NCBI RefSeq assembly: GCF_000499845.2
Contig: NC_023750.2
Location: 34,364,823 to 34,428,822, forward strand
Source of the DNA: Phaseolus vulgaris
Lineage: Eukaryota > Streptophyta > Magnoliopsida > Fabales > Fabaceae
Direction of reading: 5' to 3'
DNA length: 64,000 nt
Position 1 is the stretch's first letter. Each line of letters starts with the position of its first letter. The translations under genes were made by a program, and so were the position numbers. Below the pieces are notes generated by a model. It was not told the DNA's origin, did no database searches, and saw only the letters and a program-made list of their open reading frames with translations. Positions 23,486-35,500 of this stretch are shown piece after piece.

Positions 23486-25751
23486 CGGAAACCGTATTGG
23501 ATGGGATCAAAACGGCATTGGGGTGTGGCGTTTTGGGGCTGGGCGCGTGGAAGAACGCAACTGCAAATGAATGAAGTGTGTTTGATGAGAGTGAAGATGG
23601 GTTTATTGGGAGATGAAGAGTGTGAGATTCAGTGTGAATGCTTTTTTCTTTTGCATGTGTTGAGACTGAGCCTCAAAGATCACTCTCAATTTCATTGCAA
23701 GTAAAATCATAAGAGAAGAGAACACATCTTCCAATTAAAATTCATTTAAATTATTGTAGAAATTACTTTAAAATCATGATTTACTATTATTTTTAAATTT
23801 AAAACATATAAGTAGAAATGAAGTGGTTTGAGATTATTGATAAATATTTTATTGGTAGGTGCATCTTGGAGAGAAATGTAAAATGTACGTTGCACAGAAA
23901 ATAGAAAGAATATTAAGAATTTATAATTGAGAAAGTGGAGTAATGAAATAGAGAGACCCTTCAAGCTTAAGTAAATGCATGCTTCGGAATCTGGAACGGC
24001 ACGTGGTTCAGAACTACCACAAAAATGCTGCATTATATGCCTGTCATTTTCTCAAATAAAAATTTAATGCCATCGTAAAACAATTCAGGATAAAAACCAA
24101 GCTCATAAATCGTTTAGAATTTTGTGTTTTTATTCCACCTTCATCTTATAATATATTATATATAAAATAGTTGTAGATAAAGGAATGACAAGAAAACTGT
24201 ACGAATTGTAGATACCCGTCACTCACAACTAGAAAATCCGTCTTAATAATATGTGCGGTACGAGTTAGATTAATAGTTGTAAAGTTTTCTAAAATGTGTG
24301 GAATCTTTTAAAATTATTACAAATAGTCATTTTATATTTTTTATACAGGTTTTTAACTTTCAAAAGAAATCGTTTAATAAATTTAAAAAAACTCATCCAT
24401 TATCTGTATGTAAAAAAAAGTACATATTCATTTAATATCTATATCAGATTTTATCGACATGTGTATAGTTTTTTTTTTCAGGTTTTTCCTCCTTAATACT
24501 CATACACTAAGGAGAACAGATGTACACTGCAAGGGTGGTATTGAGAAACGCTATTCAGAGAATAGTGATTTAGAATTGAGAAAAACATCAAACAGTTTAG
24601 ACTTCTAGTTTAAATGAGAGTCAGTTATTCACTATAAATGTCAAAGTTGTTCCTTTATAGAAGTCCATGAAATTATATCTTTAAATTCTGTTTTCAATTC
24701 TGAAAAACCTTTCTAACATAATTATAATTAAACGATTCAATTCTAAATTTTAATTGCATACTCAGTCATGATTATACTAGCCACACTCAATTCCATGTTT
24801 CTACTTCGTACTCATTACATAGTACATACGAACATTAATAGTACAAAATTGTAGTTACTAAAACATTTCATTGTCAAATGCAATTTTAGTATATTAGTGA
24901 AAAATACATTTTTTAATAAAAGAATTAAGACTTCCCTTTTACAAAACAATATTACTCACATAAATATACAAAATTCCTGAGTATAAACGGTTAATTTTGC
25001 TTTCCTTTTTATAGTACAATAACTTTATTTTTTCAATATTTGATGATGAATAACACAACCTCACATTAAACTCAATTATTAGGCAAAGTAATACAGCCCT
25101 ATTACGCAACAAAAATACATATATGCACTTGTTTGCATCATGCAACAAAACATGAAATGAAACACACTTAAACCAAATCAATCAGATTTCACTATCTATG
25201 TATAAAGTCCGATTATAACTGATTCCTTCGATTTCCATAAAACATTCAAGTAAAACTAAAAAAAATATTCATAATAATACTACTCTACCAAGATTAAGAA
25301 TCATCAAACAGTTAAAAGTTAAGCAGATAAACCCAATAAGCCAACTCTGGCTACTCCACACACTTTGACAGGTAAGAAAAGGGTTACTTACTAGGTTCAA
25401 AACTTCAACTTTTCCTGCCAAAATAGGCTAGTTAAAGGAGTTGAGTTGACAGGTCATGAGAATGTTTATGGGCCATCAAGACTCGGTCTTACGCAACGGA
25501 GTTGCCGAAAAACAGATGCGGGTTAAAACCAGAAAATGAATATCTCGTGACAAAATAATTGAAATTATGAAAGAGTATATACAAAAAGAAACCATAATAT
25601 GCCGTTAAATGTTTGCACAAACGTACGTTTCGCAACGTTGATTGAATCCACCATGAGGTAAGGCAATCTTTACCTTCACTCCAGAAACTTGCTACATGAT
25701 AGTTGTTCACTCCAGAAACCATAACTTCATTCCATCACCATCGGTCCATAA
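23486..25751. other. QUA3 upstream region and CSN1 3' flank
   Basis: Contains the QUA3 5' UTR and promoter (to about 23700) and the CSN1 3' UTR (to the left of 25752). No further gene is seen; the long plus-strand frame at 23060-23704 is the shadow of QUA3 exon 1. Confidence 0.45.
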
Positions 25752-28700
25752 TCAAAGTTTCCTTAATGCTCTAAGATTGTACTCATGCTTGATAAGATTT
25801 GATCTCAGTAACATGGAACGAACATCACGATCAAATTCTCTTCCAGTTTCTAGAACCCTTTGAAAGGTGGCATTCCTTTGATCCGCATGCCGTGCATACA
25901 AAATTTTGTTGTGTGAATCAATTCGAGCCTGCAAAAGGTTTGCCCGATAAAAAACTGTTTAAATCCCGTTTAGACTGTTCTATTGTAAAGGTACAAAAAA
26001 AATTGGAACCAAGGAGCATGTATATGTCGATTCTTTTCATTATAAATTCAACATAATCCGTGTATTAGACCAATTGAGGCCAATTAAGTCAAACCGCACC
26101 TGTATCTGATTATCAGTGATCAATGCTTCTAGCTCTTTCTCAAGTCCAGCAACAGTTGTCTTGAATGCATTAGCCATCATGTTCAAATCAACAGACACAA
26201 ATGGGTGTGTATACTGGATAAGGGCTTTGTGACGAATTTGATCATAAAGTGTCTCAACATGGTCATACAAATGTATATCAAGCAATAGGTTTGCTTTGAG
26301 GTTCCCGAGGTATTCCAGACATGAAGCATAGTGGCTGATAAAAGAAGCAAAGAGATCGAGATAAATACATTGTCCATAAAGCCACAGAAAAGACATGTGA
26401 AGACAAGAAAGAAAGCCATTGCAAAGAAACATTTTGAGCAAGATATATAAATATTTTAATGCAAAACAATTAAGAGTAAAATAAATATTGAAATATGTAA
26501 TCATCTAAGAAGCCCTTTCTCAGTTTTCATCAATTCAACAATATTAAAAATGAGAATTTAATTAGTATATGCACACCACTCAGACACTAATCACATTGTT
26601 ATGTATGATGAATTTATTGACTTATGTCATACCAGAGATGATTTGTAAATAGTTAACAGTACAAATTTTATTACATTGACAATACATGAAAATTGAATTC
26701 TTAAAATAAAATATATTAATTTGCAGAACACAACTCAAAAGGACAACAATAAAGAATTTACTTGAATTCTAACCAACCCCTTATTAAGCCAAAAAAAAAA
26801 AAAGGTTTAACATCATCAATAATCAATATAATAGATAGATAACCTTGCAGCAATCAATTACCGTCTAACTGTCTAACAAATTGATGTTATACTCTCCATG
26901 CAAACCTTCCAATCCAACATTTTAAAATTCCGATATTTTTTATTCAGACAAGCTTAGCAACACACATGAAGAACTTCATGTACCTACCATTTTTTTTGTA
27001 ATTTAATATGAATTAAGGTAACAAGAAAAAGAAGTGACGTCCAGTGACTAGTTCCACCTACATGACATAATTGAACAACAATAAAAGAACGATAAGACCA
27101 ACTTACCTCGAGTAAAAATCATTTATCAGTTCCCTTACTTCAGGTACTAGCTCTAAGAAATTGCGGAAGTTGGAATTGTCTATAACTTTGCTCTGCGAAA
27201 TTTGAGAAATAAATAAATAAAGACAGTGTCATCAATGTCTCAGTCATTGATAAGAAGAAACATCTTGAGGTGCACAAAGTCATCAATGGAGTACTTGCCT
27301 TTAACTCTACCCTATCAAATGTAGCAAGTGCACAAAGTCCTCCATATGTTGCAACGTCTTGAGGTGCAATTACATCATTATAGTGACTTGCTAGTTCAGG
27401 TCCTGTTTCTAGAAACTGCATTAAAATAATGAAAATGAGGCTCACAAAGTTATAAGCAATTATGTTAATTGGTTATTATCACACATAAAAAATGATGAAT
27501 GAGTAGTTGAATCCTCAAAATTCAAGTCAGGGATTTCATAGATCCTGCTAGATGATCTAAGTCTAGGCTGACTCCAAGCAAAAATAGAGTTAAAAAACAG
27601 CTAAGTAGCAACACCTTTCGGGCAGCAAGTTTGTACTTTTTGGCCTCTAGATTAGCCAATCCAGCAGCACATCGTAGCTTTGCAACGATTACTGCATCAT
27701 GGACATCCAGTGCTTGTTCTGCCTTGCTAACATAGCTTGTAACATGAGGAAATTGACCCATCTCAATGCTGACAAGAATTGCACTCATACACATGTGAAT
27801 AATATGCTTTGATGTGGTGCAATAATCCCGAGTGCGGACATAACTTTTAAAAGCTTCCCCCAATTGACCATGAGCATAATAAAAGTCTCCAAAATCATTG
27901 TATCCCATTCTAATGCTTTCTTTAATCAAGTTTGTCTGCAAAAAAGAAATTCAAGATGAACAAATTGACAGGTCAAGGAAGCAAAGGCAGTTCATGAAAA
28001 AAGGAGGTCTTATCAAAGTACCATACAAGGAAATATCATCCCAAGTGAACATAACTAAATCACAAAACCTATCTAATATCCATTTAGCTTCCTATTTTTA
28101 TTCATTAATACCTTTGATTGGGAGGAGTCCATCTAGCTTCTTTACCATGTCAATTATAGGGACACAAAAAAAACTCACATGACAAACATAAGGTAAAGCT
28201 CCACTGGTAATCTACTTCAGAATCCACAATCATGTCAAACAGAAATGACACAACAATTAGTTTCAACATAATGTAAAAAAATTTAAATGTAAAAATGTAC
28301 ATTTTTAGTCATTCAAACAGCAATCCAAACACATTATAATTTTTAAATCTTGAATGTTGGATACATTTCAACAAAGCCCCAACGCAACCACCAAATACAA
28401 GATGTTGCAGAGTTTGCCATCCAATAACACACAACTGCACACAACAACCATCCTCCAAGAACCTTAAACAAGACTATTTGCAAAAAACAAAAGCACCCAA
28501 CTCTACAATGCTCATAAATAAGCACCAGAGTACAAAAATGCGGCTTGAAAGCAAAGCAATACATACTATTCACCAGACAAAAGCTAATCAATGAATGTGT
28601 ACTAAACACAATAATTGGCAGCAGAGGAGCACCACTAACAAATGTTATAATCAAACACAAAACTTCAGCCGACGGCCAACAAAAGAGCTGGAAACAAACA

Positions 28701-29532
28701 AGGAAATTCACCAAAAATGGATAAAAAAATTTAACTATTCAGTCTCTACTACCAGGTTTTAAAAAAAGCAGTTTAAGACCACGTTTTAGTGATCACAACA
28801 TCAGGTTTGTTCGCGTAATTGCACCCAAAACATTAACAATAGCCAGGAAACTGCTACCACGATTTAAAACCTTAGTTTGCAATTGCAGCCAAGGTCGCAT
28901 AATTTTTCCCCACATAATTTAAAACCATAGCATTCACAAACAATAATTATCATCAATTACACGTTCGTGTAAAACATCCTACGATCAAAACTTAAAAACA
29001 CGTTTAGTGACACCTAAGTTCTAAAAATTAATAACACAGATTCAAATAAGCTGAAAAAATATGCGATTATAATTTAAGATAACTGATTAAATCAACCAAG
29101 GATACTGGGACAAAAACAAAAAACAAAACGAACCCGATACGCATTGAGTTCATTCTCGAGTTTCTCCTTCTTCTGCTCCGCTCTTCGATCCACGGCATCG
29201 CACCACGCTGTGTCCATGCCATAGTTCGCTCCCAATCTTCCATCGATCTTCTGCACGACCTCCCTGAAAAGCTGTGTGTTCTCGCCCTTCTTAATCTCGT
29301 CGTAGGCCATGCGCAGCGCCTCGAGCTGCGTCGCCGCGTTGTTCATCTTGTCGGCGATGAAGATGAGCCGCATAATCTTCGTGCGCCCCGAGTACAGCGC
29401 CGCGTACGCCTCGACATCGAGCTGGTCACCGCTCATGATCGCGCGACGGCTCCGCTGGTCTCCGTCGTCGCCGCCGCCGTTGGCGTAGATTTCGTCGATC
29501 ATCGGACCCGAGGTCTCGTCGTCGCCGTCCAT
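25752..29532 (-). CDS. CSN1: COP9 signalosome complex subunit 1 (CSN1/FUS6/COP11)
   Basis: Six exons on the minus strand: 29134-29532, 27615-27935, 27299-27415, 27107-27192, 26100-26334 and 25752-25928. They join to 444 aa plus TGA; Arabidopsis CSN1 is about 441 aa. Recognisable stretches are [50 protein letters not shown] and the C-terminal [14 protein letters not shown] helical TPR-like region comes first and the PCI domain lies at about residues 260-390. CSN1 is a scaffold subunit of the COP9 signalosome, which removes NEDD8 from cullins and so controls CRL ubiquitin ligases; in plants its loss gives the fusca/cop seedling phenotype. Intron 1 is long (1.2 kb). Intron 3 starts with GC (AAG|GCAAGT), the only donor that keeps frame. 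The exon 1 donor GTTCGT is off-consensus. The gene is head-to-head with the PUX gene, 3.04 kb between start codons. Confidence 0.95.
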
Positions 29533-30098
29533 GTCGGTCGGAGCTAGGGCTAGGGTTTTCGGGAACAGGGGTTTGTTTCGGTGAGGTGGGGTTCACGGGG
29601 TAAGGTGGGTCGCGCAGGAGTGGTTTCTACTTCCTTTGTGTCACTGTCTGTATCCACGGAGATCGCTAAGTAACGCTTTCCGTGCTCTTCTTCTACTTCT
29701 TAGTAATGTCTACATACAGAACGGCGTCGTTTCTTTCGTTTTCCGTGACTTTGTATTCTGAATCGCCAAGTATTTTATAAATAAAAATGAACTAATTTCT
29801 CCTTTGTTCCAGCCTATAAAAGTTTATTAGCAAATTTTATTTTTTAAGTTTTTAAATTAAACAATTTTAGTCCAGTATTTATCTAATTAATTGATTAGGC
29901 TAGCGTACATAAATTATAAATTATAGTATATATATATATATAATAATCATACCTCTTTGAGTAGATCAATAATAATTTATATATATTTTTTCTATCATAA
30001 TTGGGACGTTTTGTAAAAATATAACTATGACAAAACTCTGAGTTCAAAAATAGATAATATATGGTGATTTATCCTAACTACATCTTCATCTTTTATTT

Positions 30099-30549
30099 GT
30101 TTGGATCAAAGGGTGTGGAGGAGTGGAAAGTTGAGGGTGAAGGAAAGTGAAAGTGTGAAAAAAGTTAAGGTTGTTTGGATTGGGATATGTTAGAGTAAAT
30201 GTGTAAGAAAAATTTATTGAAATTTGTGAGTGATGTGATGGTTGTAAGAATATTATAAATTATTTTGAATAGTAAAATTTGTAAGATTATAAATTTACCC
30301 TTGTATATAAAAGAAGAATAAATAGTGATGAATCATTTTTCATATTTTAGTTAATTAAAATAATTTTAAGTTTCATTTATAAATAAAAAAAAGTAAAATT
30401 GAAAGAAATCATGAATTGTAATTTTAAATTTAAGTATAATTTGATTATTTAACATTTTATTTATTTTATTTTATTTTTTACTTAAGTGAATTTTTTACAT
30501 AATTTTAATATTATATATGAATTTTTAAATTATGATATGTTATATATAT

Positions 30550-30585
<36 letters not shown>

Positions 30586-30600
30586 AATAATGATTTTCAT
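30099..30600 (+). repeat. Dispersed repeat beginning GTTTGGAT, with AT-rich tail
   Basis: Core GTTTGGATCAAAGGGTGTGG, then TTGTTTGGATTGGGATATG and AAATTTGTGAGTGATGTGAT, followed by AT-rich sequence with a (TA)n run at 30554-30581. The same order of phrases occurs at 40261-40460 and, inverted, at 63500-63878. Confidence 0.5.
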
Positions 30601-31064
30601 TATTATGAATAGCAAAATGAATATATTTTAAAAAGAAAATAGATATTTAGAATATAACATGAATATTAAGTAGTTGTCAAAATATATAATATAAAGTCAT
30701 TACATTTGATCCGGAAAGAGATATGAAGACATGTTAATTTGTTTGTAATTTTGAAATTATGTAAAAATGAAGAACATAATAATGTTAATTAGAAAAAGAA
30801 AAGACATTCCCAGTAATAACATTTGAATCCTTCTTGTGGAGACCTTCAAACGGTTTTCTAGAAGACATATATTATTTTTTCATCAGCAACGTCTTCAATG
30901 CACTATTTGAAAAAATTACAGCCTAGAACCATGTCACTTATAATATGTTTTGAAGAAAACAATAAAATTGAACAATGAATAAGTTTAAAATAGCATTCTT
31001 AAGTTTGTATCAAACCTAATTGTATAAACTTTACCTTGTAGTTGGGACTATGGTAGTAAGTATC

Positions 31065-31360
31065 GTGCGAATCGATTACTATGTATTACATAATCGATTA
31101 CTATGTATTATAAAAAGAGGATAATCGATTATCCAACCAATTTCAAAGAAACATAATCGATTATGTATACACCTAAAAAAAATCACATAATCGATTACTA
31201 TGTATTACATAATCGATTAGCCTCCTTTTAACACATATGCCATAATCGATTATGCTCCAAAAACAATACCACATAATCAATTATGCAACGAAAATAATCA
31301 ATTATCTGCTATGTTTTACACTATAATCGATTATTCATACCCTCTATTTTCAGTCATAAT
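31065..31360. repeat. Cluster of TAATCGATTA palindromes
   Basis: Eight exact copies of AATCGATTA (mostly within the palindrome ATAATCGATTAT) plus three one-base variants (AATCAATTA twice, AATCGGTTA), spaced irregularly by about 20-80 bp. TACTATGTATTACATAATCG occurs more than once, so part of it is a short duplication. It lies in the CSN1-PUX divergent intergenic region. Confidence 0.7.
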
Positions 31361-32574
31361 CGGTTAAATGAAAATAAAAATCATGCCAATGCTTACCTCA
31401 GATTAATGAACCACTGCGAAAGTCACCCTCTACTACTATGATGCCTAAGAAAGCTCTCCAAGCCCAATTTAGTTTGAGTTTCTTTCTTTCATTGATGAAG
31501 TTTCAATGCACAGGTCTTAGTTTTATATATAACTCAATAAGCAATTAATAGGAACCAACTACCTCAATTGCTACTGCATTCATGTTATTGAAAGGCACTG
31601 CTTGGTCAAACGATTCCTGAACCAAAGTCAGGAATCTGATGCCATGCGTAACACTGTAAGGTCACTGCAAAGGTGCATGCAGTTTTGTGGTTTGCATGAA
31701 AGGCACACATGTGAAGAAAAAGAAATGAAAAAGAGAAGGTTACATTGATAACTTCTCAAATATGAGGTGGCTTTCCTTTCCCACTCTCTCCTTTTCTCTT
31801 CATTCATAAGAAGAACCACTTACCCCTCTACTTTCTCACCATCTCCTCCCTCACTCACATGTGCCTATGGAACCAAATGGGGTGGCCTTGCAACATCCGT
31901 CGTCGACTTCAGTCCACTCCCAAAACCAAACACTACCTTAATTTATCGAACATGAATTTGAAATAGTTATTTACTTTTTATTTTTTTAAAGTATCTTACA
32001 AGCTTTAAGCTTTAATCTTTACTTAAAACTTATCAATTTAATTCTTTTAAATCTTAATCATAACTGTTATTTTATAAAAATTAATTTACTCTTATTTTCT
32101 GCGAAAATATGAATGAAGCATATCTTAACTTTTACCTTAAAAATCAAATATTTTTCTTAAAATAAACAATAAAACACTTAAATAAATTCAATTTGCATAA
32201 TTGATTTTATATTTGTTAACATTAACAATTCTATTTAATGCGTTTAATTTGAAAAAAAATTATAAATCGTTAGCATAAATAAAAAGAATTCATAATATTT
32301 GTTTATTTTCTATCTAAAATAATTTACTTCTAATTATTAATTTGTCACTGTTAATTTGACTGATCTAGTTTAAAAAAACCAAATTGATAATATTGCGGTA
32401 AAAAAATGATTTTTTTTCTTAATAGTTAAAAAGGAAGAAGCTGAAGAACAGTACAGAGTCTTGCGTTGCGTCACAAAGGTGGCGCGCATTACATAAAGAC
32501 TCTTTACAATACACTTCTTCACAGAACAATCACACAAAAACCTTTTGGGTTTTCTTCCAGAGATCCACCCACCC

Positions 32575-35500
32575 ATGGCCACGCCGGAAGCCGTCGCAGC
32601 CTTCAGGCGCATCACCGGAGCACCGGAGTTCGTCGCCGTGCAGAAATTAGAGGTCCACCTCTTCACATTCCCACTCTTTACTTTTCTTTTTTCATGTTTT
32701 CTATTATTTATCGTTCTTTAAGTTTCATTTTCCGAATGTGAAGAGTGTCGCGCTGTTCCTGCTAGGATAAACGCCGATCTGACAAAAGTAAACGAAACGA
32801 TTGAGAGGAAAAACTATAAACAATTTCTGGTTATTAATCTTATTTTAAGCTGCTTAATTATTGAACTTAGTTGGTTTAGTGTGTAATTTAGTCTCATGTT
32901 ACTGTTAAACCTTTTTAAATTTCACCACATTACGGGTTTGGTCCGGCTGTCGTGCACATTTTTACTTTCCCTCTTTGAGAGAAAAATAATAATAAAAAAT
33001 GCAATGTGCTTCTGAGTTTTGTTTCTTTAAATTCCTATTTTTTAGTTTAGTCATTTCATTTATTTTTTCTTTGTTTTTTTCTCCGAAAAAAGGTTTGGAA
33101 GAAATTTGTTCAAATTTGTCATTTGTACTTTTAATTTTTAATATGTGGAGTGTTCTTGGTTAATTTTGGACAGAGACCATGTTAAGAATCCAATGCGCTA
33201 TTTATACATAATTCGTGATATGCTGTGCATTTTCAAGAATAAAATAGCAGATCTTGATATTATTTTGACCTTTTGTTTAACTGGTTGCAGGCATATGGGG
33301 GCAATCTAAATGAAGCTATTAATGCCCATTTTCTTGAAGGGGATAGACACATGTATGGCAATGTGGTTTATAGTTTTTTTTTTTTTGTTCTCTTTCATCT
33401 TAATGCCTTTCTTGGAAATGGGAATCTTTAATAATATTACTAAACATGCTCTAAAGTAGTTAATTTTTCTTTGAATATGTACTCTCCTTTTACTCAGTTT
33501 GTTTGATTCCTTGACTAGATTATCAGGTCAAGGGCAAAATCTTGCTGCTGCCCCACAACATAATAACATAGGTGCAAGTAATCAAAACCGTGGCGGTGGA
33601 TCAAATGGAATTTTGCCTCTTCTCAATGCTGCTAGAAGATTTCGACCTTCACTTTTACTTGACTCAAATTATAGGAGAGAACTTAGAGATCTATATAAGG
33701 GGATTGGTGATGGTGGTGCTACTGCATATACTAATCGCCCACCGCCTGCATGGACCAATAGTCCATTTGAGCCGCATTATCAATCAGGATTGAGCTCTAC
33801 AGGTGAAGATTTTTCTTCTCATGCTTTAGGAATTGGTGGGACAGATGGTTATCAGAACCAGTACCCTTTAGCTCAGTCAAATGCCTCACACGGTCCTGAT
33901 ATTGAAACAGAGGAAGCAATGCTTCAGGCAGCTATAGAGGCCTCGAAAATGGAGAGAAGAGGAGGTTCTTCATGGGAGCGAATTGATGTTCTCAATGTAT
34001 ACTCAGTGAAACTTACCAAATTGTTTTTACTTTTATTTCTACATGCTTTCAAAAGTTCCCCCGCTTTCAATAAACTATTGTTTCAGGATTCATCTGATGG
34101 TGGGCTTCCTCAAACTCTTGTTCAGCAAGAAGATGATGATTTGGCCCGTGCAATTGCGTCATCCTTAGAGGTTTTATAAAATATTCATTATATTTGTACA
34201 AGTCAATTTCTTCTCTTTTCCAATATTTCTGATTCTTAGCTGTGTTGGATTTAGACCGCAGAGCAAGAGAAAACCACACGTCAGCTTTTAGTAAAAGAGG
34301 AAAAGGAAGGGCAACTTGGAGTTCACTTTTCATTAGACAAGGAAAAGAAAACTAACAGTAGCAGAAACCAATTAGAGGTGTGTATCTTGTAAGCCCGTCT
34401 ATATTTTTTACATACATATACAAGATGCATGGCTTAAAGAAGAAATGTATGCGTGCATTGGGTGAATATAAATTGAAGATTCAGGGGGCCATTGTGCTCA
34501 CCAAGTTTGAAAATAATTCAAATACGCCTTATTTTCTTTCTTTTTTTGACATTGTCCTCTCTCACTGACATGTTTTACTTAAAAGCCTATAAGGTTATAT
34601 AATCTGGTTCAGATCCTCCAACTTTCTCTGCTTAGTGTTGCTAATGTACATTTCTGTTTTCTAATCAGTACTGTATTAAAATGCATAGAAAATTCTTCTG
34701 CTCCATTTCAGGTTACAGATTTGTCATAGTTAGTTGGAAATGCTTTATAGTAAATTTACAGAACCACAAACTTTCGAGAATATAAATTAAACATGAAATA
34801 TTTTGAGTTGGCATATATAATTTTCTCAACATGCATTTGAATGCAATAATTGAGAAGGAATTTTTTGGGAGGACTTGTGCAATTACATGGTCCATTTTCA
34901 TTTTGAAAGACAACTTGTATGATTGGCAAGATATTTTGGCTAGCTTATTAAGACAATTAGTTTATTTGATGGAAAATAAGTTACTAGAGGTGTTTGGTTT
35001 GGTAGTTTTTTTTAAATGCTACTAGCTTAAAAGCATTGATCTAATAAGCTTGTAGAGTTAGGAGATTCTGCAACTGCATATATATTTTTCTTTTTCAGTT
35101 TTGGCTTTGATCATATAAATAATTAACATCTGATAACTTATAATAGTGGAAAGACCCAAGTGACCCCTAGTATGATCATCAATAAATGTAATGAACCAAC
35201 CTTTTCTAGAGAAGGTTGCCAATGATGGACCTCAAACATCACTATGAATCATGGTAAATGGTTTAGAGTTTTAATTAGCTTGGTTTCAGCTTTTATCTCC
35301 TAGTTTTCAGCTTTTAATTGCTAGATTTTCAGTTATTAGTTTTATTTTTAACTAGTTATGCCAATTAGAGCCAATATATCTTTCTTTGACAAATTACATC
35401 TATTTTCTAAATCAAGTTAGGAACATCATCTGATCAAAATGTAGCTCAAGATGTTGCACCACCAGTCATCGGTCATTTGTCAAATAACAGAGCTGGTGGT

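Larger units (their letters stand above)
29533..32574. promoter_or_regulatory. Divergent intergenic region CSN1-PUX
   Basis: 3.04 kb between the two start codons. The first 200 bp next to CSN1 are GC-richer (5' UTR/promoter). The middle holds the GTTTGGAT repeat and a (TA)n run, then the TAATCGATTA cluster. The last 170 bp before 32575 are PUX promoter/5' UTR. No TATA box stands out for either gene. Confidence 0.4.

Noticed and set aside
23060..23704. 214-codon plus-strand frame
   Set aside because: Antisense of GC-rich QUA3 exon 1; the sense strand gives a recognisable protein.
28343..28714. 123-codon minus frame between CSN1 exons
   Set aside because: Lies in intron 1 of CSN1 and has no family features.
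33499..34179. 226-codon frame taken as a single-exon protein
   Set aside because: It runs through PUX intron 3 (33997-34086); the splice sites AAT|GTATAC and TTTCAG and the matching copy show that this part is an intron.
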